44,092 nucleotides of DNA from an uncultured Lachnobacterium sp. (GCA_900546625.1 URDU01000023.1:1-44092); one strand, 5' to 3'; counted from the first letter of the stretch, positions 15,378 to 22,493 are shown. Numbers and translations: made by a program. Notes: generated by a model from the letters alone, not told the origin.

Positions 15378-15587
15378 TTATGCTTCTACTGTTTCATGTC
15401 CTGTTGTAAAGAACACTTCTCTATCGCCCCAATCACGAATCTTTACCGTTTTTTCTTCTCTCTTGCTTTCGTTGTATCTTCCTGCGTGGTAAATTGGTGC
15501 GTATGTAATTGTTTTTGCTGTTCTCTTTATAATCTCAAATACTACTGTGTTTTCTCCGTATCTTTTTCCTACCTCAAATTTCCTCAT
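15378..15587 (-). CDS. small hypothetical protein
   Basis: 69 residues, MRKFEVGKRYGENTVVFEIIKRTAKTITYAPIYHAGRYNE..., predicted beta-rich and basic. Short proteins of this appearance are common on Firmicutes mobile elements, but I cannot assign a function. A ribosome site (GAGGTAAGAAACAATG) precedes the ATG. Upstream lie three copies of an AT-rich palindrome (15629-15728) that probably control it. Confidence 0.65.
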   Translation of the reverse strand: MRKFEVGKRYGENTVVFEIIKRTAKTITYAPIYHAGRYNESKREEKTVKIRDWGDREVFFTTGHETVEA

Positions 15588-15628
15588 TGTTTCTTACCTC
15601 CGTTTTGCTTTCCTTTGATGATTCTATT

Positions 15629-15648
15629 ATATACTTATATAAGTATAT
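15629..15648. promoter_or_regulatory. operator-like palindrome, site 1
   Basis: ATATACTTATATAAGTATAT, a perfect 20-bp palindrome. It is the best of five related sites in two clusters (here and at 21665-21698), both upstream of leftward phage genes. Confidence 0.65.
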
Positions 15649-15672
15649 TTACAACCCGGGATAATTAACAAA

Positions 15673-15690
15673 TATACTTATATAAGTACA
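15673..15690. promoter_or_regulatory. operator-like palindrome, site 2
   Basis: TATACTTATATAAGTACA; the 14-bp core TACTTATATAAGTA is a perfect palindrome. Its centre is 43 bp from site 1, about four helical turns. Confidence 0.6.
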
Positions 15691-15710
15691 TCAATCTTTT
15701 GTGCAACTTG

Positions 15711-15728
15711 TATACTTATATAAGTATC
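15711..15728. promoter_or_regulatory. operator-like palindrome, site 3
   Basis: TATACTTATATAAGTATC; 16-bp core palindromic. Its centre is 38 bp from site 2. It overlaps the stop of the 15727-16023 gene. Confidence 0.6.
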
Positions 15729-16023
15729 ATTCCTGTATGTTCTTTTTCTTCTCTTCCAACTGTTGCCTTTTGTCTTTCAGATACTCCATGTACTCTCCGT
15801 ATGTCATTCCCGGCGGTGTGATTCTTCTTTGTGCTTCTCTTGCCTGTTTCGCTTTTTGGCTTAATACTGCTGCCTTGCTTACCGTCTTTTTTTCTTCTTT
15901 CTTCGGCTCTTCGGGTTCAATCCCTAATCTTCTTGCCTGTCGGTTCGGTTTTGCCTTGTTATATGTCAATGTCCTTTCCTGTTGGAATGGTATTACTTTC
16001 CTATTTCTTCTCTTCTTTGCCAT
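15727..16023 (-). CDS. small basic hypothetical protein
   Basis: 98 residues from ATG 16023 (MAKKRRNRKVIPFQQERTL), chosen because AAAGGGG precedes it; a longer frame would lie wholly within the upstream gene. The first 45 residues are very basic and probably bind nucleic acid. The rest is a charged helix with a PPGMTYGEYMEYLK motif in the second half. It overlaps the upstream zinc-ribbon gene by 23 bp. Function unknown. Confidence 0.6.
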   Translation of the reverse strand: MAKKRRNRKVIPFQQERTLTYNKAKPNRQARRLGIEPEEPKKEEKKTVSKAAVLSQKAKQAREAQRRITPPGMTYGEYMEYLKDKRQQLEEKKKNIQE

Positions 16024-16234
16024 AACTGCCCCTTTCCAAATCGTCCGCAATTTCTGTTATACTCTGCATACAGGCTTTTATATTCGTGTCCGTGTCTGCT
16101 GTTATGCTTAATATGTTGCTTATCTGTCGTAACCTCTTTATCTGTTCTGGGTCAACTGCTGCCCTTTTCAGACATTCCGGGCATATCTCTATGCCCTCCA
16201 ATGCCTTTTCTCCACATAAGCTACATTTCTTCAT
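16001..16234 (-). CDS. small zinc-ribbon protein
   Basis: 77 residues from ATG 16234, with AGGAG 9 nt upstream. It starts MKKCSLCGEKALEGIEICPECLKR, a two-knuckle CxxC...CxxC zinc ribbon within the first 25 residues. A helical tail follows (PEQIKRLRQISNILSIT). Such proteins are frequent in phage early operons and usually bind DNA or another protein. The target is unknown. Confidence 0.65.
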   Translation of the reverse strand: MKKCSLCGEKALEGIEICPECLKRAAVDPEQIKRLRQISNILSITADTDTNIKACMQSITEIADDLERGSYGKEEKK

Positions 16235-16301
16235 GTGTACCAACTCCTATTTTCTAAAGAACTTTAATACTCTTTCGTTCCACCAATACTTAAATACCGC
16301 C

Positions 16302-17468
16302 TTATAAAAGGCTCTCGTCTTTTCTTTCATTGTCCTTTTCTTCCTCCTGTAGGATTCGTATAATGCCTATATAGAGCCTTTCCGCACAATATACGCATAT
16401 ACTGTTACCTATTGCCCTGTATCGTGCCGTATCAGCTATAATATTGCCGTCTGCTCCGTATTTCGTCCAATCGTCCGGGTATCCCTGTAATCGTTCTCCC
16501 TCAACAGGTGTAAGCCTGCGGATTATGTATACAACTTTCTGTGTTGCTTTCTTCAACAGGTCTTTAATGCTTTTCTTCGGAGTGCTAGGGATATTCCCCT
16601 TTGTCTTGGTACTCTCTGTTATCAGAGTTTCCGACCCTCCGCCGTAAGACCCCCCCGCTGCCCTTAAAGTGCCGTTAATCTGTGTTTCCCTGTATCCTCC
16701 GTGCTGATTCTCTTCAAAGGCTTTCTTATCGGTTACAATCAATGGGGTATCTCCCCTTACGGTATTGTTCTGTCCTGCGGTTAATGTTCCGCTTGTATCG
16801 CTCTCCCTGTATCCGTGGTGTTGGTAGGCTTCGTAAAATACGCTGTGAATATCTGCCGTTGTGAGTGTCGGGCAAGGTCCCCCGACCTTTCCAACGCCTA
16901 ATCCGTTGCTTGCCTTATTTCTTGTAACTTCATCCCTTAAAGGTATTACGCTTCGTTTCTCTTCGTACATGATGCAAGGTGTTTGACCTCCGCCACGCCC
17001 CATATTCTGTACTAAGGTTGGGGTAATATCTTTATATGTTCTTACCACGCTGTCGGCGTGTGCAAAATCAAGACCTAAAACCTCCCCCCCCTCGGCTACT
17101 TTCTGCTCTAAGGCTATTCGTAGATTGTCCGGCAGCTTCCGCCCTTTGTTCTTTGCTCTTCGGAGTATACCCAAGCACGCTTTCGCACTTAAATAATATT
17201 TCTCCGGCACGTTGTCCTCCAAAATCTCCGATAAGGTAGATTCGTTTTCTACGTTGGGGTACTCCCCAATATTGAGCATCAAGGATTCTCCAAGCGGTGT
17301 CAACCTCCCCCCCTCTAACCATTCCTGCGGTTGCCCATTTACCACTTGCAGGCATTGGAATATTGGCGTTTGTGACTTTTTCAAGCACGGCTCTAAAATC
17401 CTCTCCGCCGTTACTCGAAAAAGCTCCGGGTACGTTCTCCCAAATAATGAAAGTTGGATATTGTCCAT
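16302..17468 (-). CDS. C5-cytosine methyltransferase, C-terminal subunit of a split enzyme
   Basis: 388 residues. The C-terminus carries motif IX-like RRLTPVEGERLQG (317-329) and motif X-like RYRAIGNSICV (349-359), so it supplies the C-terminal half of a Dcm-type enzyme. The middle has two related segments (HHGYRESDTSGTLTAG, QHGGYRETQINGTLRA), probably in the target-recognition part. The first 130 residues (LSLFGRTYPELF ... YLSAKACLGILRRAKNKG) resemble the N-terminus of proteins found beside phage methyltransferases, and they are read from the same DNA as the end of the upstream partner, in another frame. The two chains together contain a full motif set, as in the two-subunit enzyme M.AquI. 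A weak GAGG precedes its ATG. Confidence 0.75.
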   Translation of the reverse strand: MDNIQLSLFGRTYPELFRVTAERILEPCLKKSQTPIFQCLQVVNGQPQEWLEGGRLTPLGESLMLNIGEYPNVENESTLSEILEDNVPEKYYLSAKACLGILRRAKNKGRKLPDNLRIALEQKVAEGGEVLGLDFAHADSVVRTYKDITPTLVQNMGRGGGQTPCIMYEEKRSVIPLRDEVTRNKASNGLGVGKVGGPCPTLTTADIHSVFYEAYQHHGYRESDTSGTLTAGQNNTVRGDTPLIVTDKKAFEENQHGGYRETQINGTLRAAGGSYGGGSETLITESTKTKGNIPSTPKKSIKDLLKKATQKVVYIIRRLTPVEGERLQGYPDDWTKYGADGNIIADTARYRAIGNSICVYCAERLYIGIIRILQEEEKDNERKDESLL

Positions 17469-17814
17469 TTGTTGCTAACCTCATTTCTCTTATAATTCTT
17501 ATTGCGTGTATGAATAACCCGGAACGATTACCTTTAAGTCCTTTTCTCTTTCCGGCTATGCTCAAATCTTGGCAAGGACTTCCAAAGGTTATAATATCCA
17601 CAGGTTGTATTTCATCCCCTTTTAGTTCCGTAACACTTCCAACGTGCATTACATCCTTAAAACGGTATCTTGTTATGTCAATGCAATTCGGTTCTACCTC
17701 TGCGGCCCATAACGGTTTAATGGTGCATCCTGTATCTATCCCGCTCGGTATGCCTGCTGCATAGCAGAAACCTCCGATACCGTCAAATAGGCTGCCTAGT
17801 GTTAATTGTTTCAA
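17068..17814 (-). CDS. C5-cytosine methyltransferase, catalytic N-terminal subunit
   Basis: 248 residues with the N-terminal motifs of C5-cytosine methyltransferases: motif I FDGIGGF (10-16) for AdoMet, catalytic Cys81 in the motif IV GSPCQDLS loop, motif VI ENVPG (126-130), and motif VIII QRRKRIYLIGDF (187-198). It stops before motifs IX and X, which are in the downstream frame. It overlaps that gene by 401 bp in a different frame, and its own motifs VI and VIII are within the overlap. It probably methylates phage DNA against host restriction. It starts at the end of the upstream membrane-protein gene (4-bp overlap). Confidence 0.88.
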   Translation of the reverse strand: MKQLTLGSLFDGIGGFCYAAGIPSGIDTGCTIKPLWAAEVEPNCIDITRYRFKDVMHVGSVTELKGDEIQPVDIITFGSPCQDLSIAGKRKGLKGNRSGLFIHAIRIIREMRLATNGQYPTFIIWENVPGAFSSNGGEDFRAVLEKVTNANIPMPASGKWATAGMVRGGEVDTAWRILDAQYWGVPQRRKRIYLIGDFGGQRAGEILFKCESVLGYTPKSKEQRAEAAGQSTNSLRAESSRGGGGFRS

Positions 17815-18116
17815 CGCTTACCCTCCTTTCTGTTTTTCTTCTCCTGTTTTCTCTTGGCGTATTCCTGTAAGTATCTTTCCTGTTCTTTGTCCTCTTCCAT
17901 TCTCGCTAATCTCTTTTGATACCTCTTGTATATTTTGCAATCCTTTTCACAATCGGGGCAAGTTCTATACGGACACCCGATACATTCATGTAATCCGCCG
18001 TTCTCGTCCATATCAATACCGAATACATAAGAGAAAAACATAATAGCGAACGGAAGAATAAATAATACTGCTGCCACGGCAACGATAATTAAGATTGCTG
18101 TTATTATTGTTTTCAT
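17811..18116 (-). CDS. small membrane protein with Cys-rich segment
   Basis: 101 residues from ATG 18116 with GGAGG 10 nt upstream. One strong transmembrane helix spans residues 3-32 (TIITAILIIVAVAAVLFILP...). Then comes CIGCPYRTCPDCEKDCKIYKRYQKR, six cysteines that could bind metal, and a highly charged C-terminal helix. Probably membrane-anchored. Found next to the methyltransferase; role unknown. Confidence 0.65.
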   Translation of the reverse strand: MKTIITAILIIVAVAAVLFILPFAIMFFSYVFGIDMDENGGLHECIGCPYRTCPDCEKDCKIYKRYQKRLARMEEDKEQERYLQEYAKRKQEKKNRKEGKR

Positions 18117-18406
18117 TCCTGCCAATCCTCCAACTTTTTAACCCTTGTCTGTAGGTTGCTTATGGTTACTTTCATTTCCTCAATCTGATAAGGCAATACA
18201 TCCGTATTTTCAAACATATAAAGGACTTCTACCGCTCGGCTTATCGGCACACCGCTTTTTAATCTCGGTTTATTGGTCTTTGGGTCAATCTCTGTAAGTC
18301 TGCCGTTCTTTGATTTCCTCTTGGTGTCCTTTGCCGGTCCTGGCATTGCTTTATTCATCATCTTGTAATACGGAATCTCTGCCCCTACAATTCCGTTAAG
18401 TCGCAC
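18113..18406 (-). CDS. hypothetical phage protein
   Basis: 97 residues starting MRLNGIVGAEIPYYKMMNKAMPGPAKDTKRKSK. The N-terminal half is basic and flexible. The C-terminal half has a helix (PISRAVEVLYMFENTDVLPYQIEEMKVTISNLQTRVKKLEDWQE) with coiled-coil character. It overlaps its neighbours by 4 and 11 bp. Unknown function. Confidence 0.6.
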   Translation of the reverse strand: MRLNGIVGAEIPYYKMMNKAMPGPAKDTKRKSKNGRLTEIDPKTNKPRLKSGVPISRAVEVLYMFENTDVLPYQIEEMKVTISNLQTRVKKLEDWQE

Positions 18407-18773
18407 TTAATAACCCTCCCTGTGCCGTTTCTTCTTCAATCTTCTTATCCGCTACTGCTGCCGTTTCCTGTAACTCCTGCTCCAACTTCTCCCAAATCAA
18501 AGGAATCATTAACTTACAAACCATAATTGTATGTATTCTGCTTGGTGCTTCTGTTAATCTCTCGCACATATACACAAATAATAAGCCTGCGTTGGCATCC
18601 CCCTCCCAATCCGGGTTATCCTGTCTTGATTTCTTAAAAAGTGGTGTTTCTTTGTACTGCTGCCCTAATTCCTGTAAGATTTCTATTGAACGGTCTGTAA
18701 ATATTACCTCTCCGCCCTCCTTAACCTCTGTTACGGTCAACAGTTCCATAATTTTATCTTTTTCGCTCTGCAT
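18396..18773 (-). CDS. hypothetical phage protein
   Basis: 125 residues, MQSEKDKIMELLTVTEVKEGGEVIFTDRSIEILQELGQQY..., predicted alpha-helical with a central GLLFVYMCERLTEAPSRIHTIMVCKLMIPLIWEKL segment. It overlaps the RecU-like gene by 20 bp and so is read from the same mRNA. I do not recognise the family. Confidence 0.6.
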   Translation of the reverse strand: MQSEKDKIMELLTVTEVKEGGEVIFTDRSIEILQELGQQYKETPLFKKSRQDNPDWEGDANAGLLFVYMCERLTEAPSRIHTIMVCKLMIPLIWEKLEQELQETAAVADKKIEEETAQGGLLSAT

Positions 18774-19383
18774 TTTCGTATGCTCCTTTCAATTCCTCGG
18801 TGTGCATTAAAAAATGTACCGCACCGTCAAACTTAACCTTGTATTCCTCTATATCATCCGGCTTTAGGTACTGCCTGCCGTACATTTCTTTCATGTCACG
18901 CCATACATTCCACGGAATAAAGAAAAAATCATCCTGTATACAAATGCACACCCCGCATAATGCCCCTAATCGGCTATGCTTTTCTAATACGTCCATTTGC
19001 GTATCTGTAAGCACATTCCGGGTTATCCTGTCTTTGCTTGTCCTCTTGGCTTCAAACATTATCGAACGCCCACCGTATAAGGTCCCTTGAAAGTCGGGTT
19101 GTGCGTGTGTACTGAAACGCCCGGTAAATTCTCCTGTCCTGTGGTTCTTGCTTGTTACTCTGAATGGCTCGGGCGTTTTATCAATAGTTGCTATTCCGTG
19201 GCTCTCGTACATTCTGCACCCGGCTAAAATTTCTCTTTCAAAGTGCTGCCCCTGTGCATTGTTGAGCCTGTTTTTATACTGCCGTTTTAATTTATCTTCA
19301 TCTACTGCCGTGGCTCTTGCCTGCTGCCACTTCTTTAATTCTTTTTCCGTGTCCGAATCGGTCACAAATCCTTGATTTATCAA
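18754..19383 (-). CDS. RecU-like Holliday junction resolvase
   Basis: 209 residues from a TTG at 19383 (AAGGAG 9 nt upstream). The PD-(D/E)xK nuclease core is clear: QPDFQGTLYGG with Asp97, then MFEAKRT with Glu111 and Lys113, followed by LTDTQMDVLEKHSRLGALCGV and FFFIPWNVW, the order seen in RecU. It would resolve branched replication or recombination intermediates before packaging. Part of the replication-recombination block with DnaQ-like and Rep genes. Its early codons include copy 3 of the 17-bp near-palindrome. Confidence 0.82.
   Translation of the reverse strand: MINQGFVTDSDTEKELKKWQQARATAVDEDKLKRQYKNRLNNAQGQHFEREILAGCRMYESHGIATIDKTPEPFRVTSKNHRTGEFTGRFSTHAQPDFQGTLYGGRSIMFEAKRTSKDRITRNVLTDTQMDVLEKHSRLGALCGVCICIQDDFFFIPWNVWRDMKEMYGRQYLKPDDIEEYKVKFDGAVHFLMHTEELKGAYENAERKR
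19349..19365. repeat. dispersed 17-bp near-palindrome, copy 3
   Basis: GTGTCCGAATCGGTCAC, identical to 13710-13726. It lies in the first codons of the RecU-like gene, again encoding VTDSDTEK. Confidence 0.45.
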
Positions 19384-19631
19384 TGTTTTTCGCTCCTTTT
19401 TGTTAATTCATTCCACGGTATCAGCTGCATACGCTTTTTACCGTCCAATTCATAAATAAATGATACCGTGCCATTCTTTAAGCTGTGTTCTGTGATAATG
19501 TCCGTTATTTGCATTTCTGCCGTGCCTAATCTTCTCGGGTATCCTGTAATAGCCATTCCCTCAATTATTGCAACCTCTACAATATCGCCCAACTCATAAG
19601 GGCAATGTGCCATGAATACCGCCTGCTGCAT
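19380..19631 (-). CDS. hypothetical phage protein
   Basis: 83 residues, MQQAVFMAHCPYELGDIVEVAIIEGMAITG..., ending with a YELDGKKRMQLIPWNELTKR segment. The pattern of alternating short strands suggests a small beta barrel. It overlaps the RecU-like start by 4 bp. GGAGC lies upstream of the ATG; an internal Met7 is an alternative start. Unknown function. Confidence 0.6.
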   Translation of the reverse strand: MQQAVFMAHCPYELGDIVEVAIIEGMAITGYPRRLGTAEMQITDIITEHSLKNGTVSFIYELDGKKRMQLIPWNELTKRSEKH

Positions 19632-19949
19632 TTAACAACCGCTCCTTTCTCTGATTTCGTGAATGTGTAGTGCGTAATATTCCTTTCCGGGTTCTGCTCC
19701 CCATTCTTCCTTACCTGTCTTAACATCCAATGAGCATACGGCGGTAAACTGTGGTCTACTGCTGCCGTATCCATTTCTAAATCCTATTAACTGTTTATCA
19801 AGTCCTGTCGGTATGTTTGAGTTTGGGTACATATCGAATATCTTTTTAAACCTTGTCGTGTAATATGTCTTAATTTCTCTGTATTCCTCTCGTTTATCCC
19901 CGGAAAGAATCATATTGAACCATTTACCCTTAGTTGGTAATATCAGCAT
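19632..19949 (-). CDS. ASCH-domain-like protein
   Basis: 105 residues. The beginning MLILPTKGKWFNMILSGDKREEYREIKTYY is the recognisable ASCH/PUA-like opening (K-x-x-W...I-x-x-G-x-K-x-x-E-x-R), and it ends with a strand KEYYALHIHEI. ASCH-fold proteins bind nucleic acids or modified nucleosides. Small versions are common in phages. Its target here is unknown. Confidence 0.7.
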   Translation of the reverse strand: MLILPTKGKWFNMILSGDKREEYREIKTYYTTRFKKIFDMYPNSNIPTGLDKQLIGFRNGYGSSRPQFTAVCSLDVKTGKEEWGAEPGKEYYALHIHEIRERSGC

Positions 19950-19966
19950 TATATTTTCCTCCCTGC

Positions 19967-20227
19967 CTATTCTTCTAATAGTTCTATTTCATCATCACAA
20001 AATAGCCTTGTCATTCCATTTCTGTAATGTTCGCTGTGTGGCTCGTCTACTCTTAAATTTGCCCTTGCGTATTCATCAAAAGTTGATTCTGCCGTGATAA
20101 CTCCCGTTATTCCTGTCATATCTTTGTTGCAATCTCCTGTCATTCCGTACTTGTAATGCAGTATTGACTTTGCATTGATTATCTTAATCCGCTGTCCTGT
20201 TTTGTACTCTTTTCCACCTATCAGCAT
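19967..20227 (-). CDS. hypothetical phage protein
   Basis: 86 residues from ATG 20227, preceded by AAAGGAG at 9 nt, and overlapping the DnaQ-like stop by 7 bp. MLIGGKEYKTGQRIKIINAKSILHYKYGMTGDC..., with a VITAESTFDEYARANLRVDE segment. It looks like an SH3-like small beta barrel (GQRIKIIN, GVITAES, DDEIELLE). Function unknown. Confidence 0.6.
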   Translation of the reverse strand: MLIGGKEYKTGQRIKIINAKSILHYKYGMTGDCNKDMTGITGVITAESTFDEYARANLRVDEPHSEHYRNGMTRLFCDDEIELLEE

Positions 20228-20742
20228 TTCCCTTTTCTCCTTTCTGCGTCCTCTCCCATTTTTTTGTAGCAATATAAGGTTGCTTTTACATCCTCCAAGG
20301 AATCGTGTGCCTTAAACTCGTAACTGTAGTATGTTGCACACTTGGTAAGACTCTGCCACTTGTAACTCCCTCTGCGTTCGTTCCATTCTCCGTAGATTTC
20401 TGCAAACATAATCATAGGGTCAATCCATTTTCCCGGGTCTACCTCTATTCCGTATGCCTTTAGGTAACTATCTTCAAACGCTGCATTATAGGCTATTACC
20501 TTGTCCGCCTTGCTTAGAATACCAAGTACCGTAGGCACATATCTTTCAAACGGTAACTCGTTGGCTACCATAAGCGGAGTAATGCCGTGTACCGCCTGTG
20601 CATCCTCCCAACTGTCTTTATTGTTCGGTCTGCAATAAGCATTAAGCAGGACATTGTAATTTTCATCAATAATTGATACCTGTAATACCTCGTCCTCTCC
20701 TGCCTTGAATCCTGTTGTTTCAAAATCAATCGTTGCAATCAA
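20221..20742 (-). CDS. DnaQ-like 3'-5' exonuclease
   Basis: 173 residues with all DEDDh motifs: Asp6/Glu8 in TIDFETTG, Asp91 in YNAAFEDSYL, and His146/Asp151 in HDSLEDV. It resembles the epsilon proofreading domain of DNA polymerase III but lacks a polymerase-binding tail. In phage operons such proteins degrade or edit 3' ends during replication and recombination. It starts 1 bp after the Rep gene ends, so the two are probably co-expressed. Confidence 0.88.
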   Translation of the reverse strand: MIATIDFETTGFKAGEDEVLQVSIIDENYNVLLNAYCRPNNKDSWEDAQAVHGITPLMVANELPFERYVPTVLGILSKADKVIAYNAAFEDSYLKAYGIEVDPGKWIDPMIMFAEIYGEWNERRGSYKWQSLTKCATYYSYEFKAHDSLEDVKATLYCYKKMGEDAERRKGKC

Positions 20743-20743
20743 T

Positions 20744-21613
20744 TTAATCCCTCACTTTCCGCAATCGTAGGTAGCAATTCCACCCCGTATAGTCGTTGTA
20801 TTCGAAATCTATCTTGGTAGGCTCATATCCCTTATATATTTTTCTCCATACCTCCTTATCTTCCGGGGTCTTTGCGTACTCTCGGAGTTTTCTAAAACTC
20901 CATTTATGGTCGTTTTTCTTTACCTTTGGCTTTTTAAGGTTCATTGATGTAGACCATTTTTTACAACCTTTTTTACGCTTGTTTATGTAATTTACTATGC
21001 CCTCTAATCCGTTTTCGTTCGGCTGTAATCTGTCACAGTTCACGAATCCGTAATAATCTGCCTTGGCTCTGTATTCCGGGTCGTTTGCCTTTTTCCAATT
21101 TATCCTTGTGGTACTCCACATCAACTCTAAATCGTCACGGTCTAACCCTCCGTTGTTGATAATGATATGGTGGTGGATTCTTACGGCTTTTGTTGCCTTA
21201 TCGTCCGCATCAATCCCCTGTAGTGTAAGCTGCCCCTCTTCCTCTTCCGGGGTATATTCAGTAACAAGCATATACTTTAAATCCTCGCCTGTTTCCCTCT
21301 TCATTTTCCTTTTGATGCGGTCTAAGTAGTTATGCACATTCTTTTCCGCTTCCTCCAATGACATAGACAAATGTTCATTGTTGTATGTAGCCGATATATG
21401 AAAATCATTTGTACCAAAATTAGTATTGGCTATCTGTACGAATCTTCTTTTGCTCCTCTTGTCATTAAGGTTTTTTTGAGCCTGTGAGGATTTACCTTTT
21501 TTTCCTTTGCCTACTTCCGGCATATTTGTAACCGCTACTATATCAACCTCTAAGTATTCCTCTCCGCAATATATCCTCTTCTCACGGATAAAGTTCTTTC
21601 TCTTCTTTGCCAT
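20744..21613 (-). CDS. HUH-type replication initiator (Rep)
   Basis: 289 residues from ATG 21613 with AAGGAG 10 nt upstream. It contains an HUH metal-binding motif in RIHHHIIINNGG (His147-His149) and a downstream tyrosine motif IVNYINKRKK with Tyr209 and Lys212. An earlier conserved strand is FHISATYNNEHLSM. This is the arrangement of rolling-circle initiators of the phage/plasmid REP (G2P-like) type, which nick a double-strand origin and stay covalently attached via tyrosine. No helicase is encoded nearby, so a host helicase is expected. Upstream lies a 250-bp region with palindromes, inverted repeats and a promoter-hairpin unit, a natural place for the origin. Confidence 0.85.
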   Translation of the reverse strand: MAKKRKNFIREKRIYCGEEYLEVDIVAVTNMPEVGKGKKGKSSQAQKNLNDKRSKRRFVQIANTNFGTNDFHISATYNNEHLSMSLEEAEKNVHNYLDRIKRKMKRETGEDLKYMLVTEYTPEEEEGQLTLQGIDADDKATKAVRIHHHIIINNGGLDRDDLELMWSTTRINWKKANDPEYRAKADYYGFVNCDRLQPNENGLEGIVNYINKRKKGCKKWSTSMNLKKPKVKKNDHKWSFRKLREYAKTPEDKEVWRKIYKGYEPTKIDFEYNDYTGWNCYLRLRKVRD

Positions 21614-21664
21614 ACCGTTCATTCTCCTTATACTACAAGTCCATAAGGGTACACCTACTAAACC

Positions 21665-21682
21665 ATATACTTATACAAGTAT
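21665..21682. promoter_or_regulatory. operator-like palindrome, site 4
   Basis: TATACTTATACAAGTATA at about 21666-21683, one base off the 15630-15647 site at its centre. It lies 50 bp upstream of the Rep start, where it would overlap a leftward promoter. Confidence 0.55.
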
Positions 21683-21683
21683 A

Positions 21684-21700
21684 ATCTTATATAAGTATAT
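21684..21700. promoter_or_regulatory. operator-like palindrome, site 5 (degenerate)
   Basis: ATCTTATATAAGTATAT; one arm intact, the other degenerate. Its centre is 16 bp from site 4. The pair suggests cooperative binding at the Rep promoter. Confidence 0.45.
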
Positions 21701-21746
21701 AATTTTATGAATGTCCTAGATGTTAATACCCCATACAAGGTCCTCA

Positions 21747-21777
21747 ACACGCCCTCATTTATAGCCTTTTGGCGTGT
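21747..21777. repeat. inverted repeat in the Rep upstream region
   Basis: ACACGCC (21747-21753) and GGCGTGT (21771-21777) form a 7-bp stem with a 17-nt loop. A second stem, AAGGCT/AGCCTT, spans about 21784-21814. Stem-loops next to an HUH Rep gene are candidate nick sites; no nick sequence was recognised. Confidence 0.45.
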
Positions 21778-21795
21778 GATTTCAAGGCTTTTTTA

Positions 21796-21824
21796 TTGAC
21801 TTTGTGCAAGCCTTATAGTATAAT
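21796..21824 (+). promoter_or_regulatory. near-consensus rightward promoter near Rep
   Basis: TTGACT (21796-21801), 17-bp spacer, TATAAT (21819-21824). It points rightwards, against the surrounding leftward genes, and drives only about 70 bp before a strong hairpin terminator. Confidence 0.75.
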
Positions 21825-21830
21825 TTGAAT

Positions 21831-21900
21831 AGGTGTAATTATCGCTATAAGGCGGTAACATGGAACTTGCATAAGCCACTATGCAAGTTCCTTTTCTTTT
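21831..21900 (+). ncRNA. predicted short RNA ending in a strong terminator
   Basis: From the predicted start near 21831 a transcript of about 65-70 nt would end at a 12-bp perfect hairpin (GGAACTTGCATA 21862-21873, TATGCAAGTTCC 21880-21891) followed by TTTTCTTTT. Its 3' part is antisense to the last codons of the 21879-22493 gene. It also contains a minimal ATG frame of four codons after AAGGCGG. It could be a regulatory RNA, or the promoter plus hairpin could be a single-strand origin for rolling-circle replication. Confidence 0.55.
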
Positions 21901-22493
21901 GTCCTTTCCCTGTAAATCTTGGTTGCAAAATCTACCGTGTAATACCCTCCACAACCTTTATGTTTTGCCATATACGAGCAACTAAGCGATATTTGACCGC
22001 ATTTTAAGCATTTAAGTTTAAAGTACGGTAATGCCGTTACCTGTACGTCTAAACAAGGAATATACGGTATCTCCAAGCCGTTATCTGCGTGGTATCTGAT
22101 ACCCTCCACAAAATCCGAATAATCTACCATACTTCCAATATTCTTTATGTTCTCGGTATCCAAATCCCCGACCTCTATAATCTCGCCGTTTACTATGTCT
22201 ACCGTTATTTCCAAGTCCTGTACTATGAAATAGCCTATTTCCTCTGCTGTTTCGTAAAGCAATATATCCTGCTCATAAATCGGTTTTCCGTGCCTGTCTG
22301 CTGCATCCGTCTGTCTGCACATGGTATTTATATCTATCTCATACACATTTGCACCCGGATAACCGCCCTCGTCTATGTAATGACCTGCGGGGCGTACTGC
22401 CCCGTCACTCGGTCTTATTGGTGGCTCTGTTATGTATTCGCCCTCTATCCATATTGGATATGGTGTACTACTGCTTTTTGCCTTTGCTCTCAC
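21879..22493 (-). CDS. YopX-like phage protein 2
   Basis: About 204 residues from a GTG at 22493 (AGAGGGG at 9 nt). Upstream residues of the open frame lie inside the preceding YopX gene and are probably not translated. The middle contains the YopX signature (TDAADRHGKPIYEQDILLYE); the C-terminus has CLKCGQISLSCSYMAKHKGCGGYYTVD, probably a zinc site. It overlaps yopX-like gene 1 by 26 bp. YopX-domain proteins are common in Firmicutes phages and have no established function. The stop lies in the terminator stem of the predicted short RNA. Confidence 0.65.
   Translation of the reverse strand: MRAKAKSSSTPYPIWIEGEYITEPPIRPSDGAVRPAGHYIDEGGYPGANVYEIDINTMCRQTDAADRHGKPIYEQDILLYETAEEIGYFIVQDLEITVDIVNGEIIEVGDLDTENIKNIGSMVDYSDFVEGIRYHADNGLEIPYIPCLDVQVTALPYFKLKCLKCGQISLSCSYMAKHKGCGGYYTVDFATKIYRERTKEKELA

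Noticed and set aside
16302..17814. Methyltransferase as a simple frameshifted pseudogene
   Set aside because: Both frames show family-like sequence across the 401-bp overlap, and the downstream frame has its own start and N-terminal domain; a split enzyme fits better, though a sequencing error cannot be excluded.
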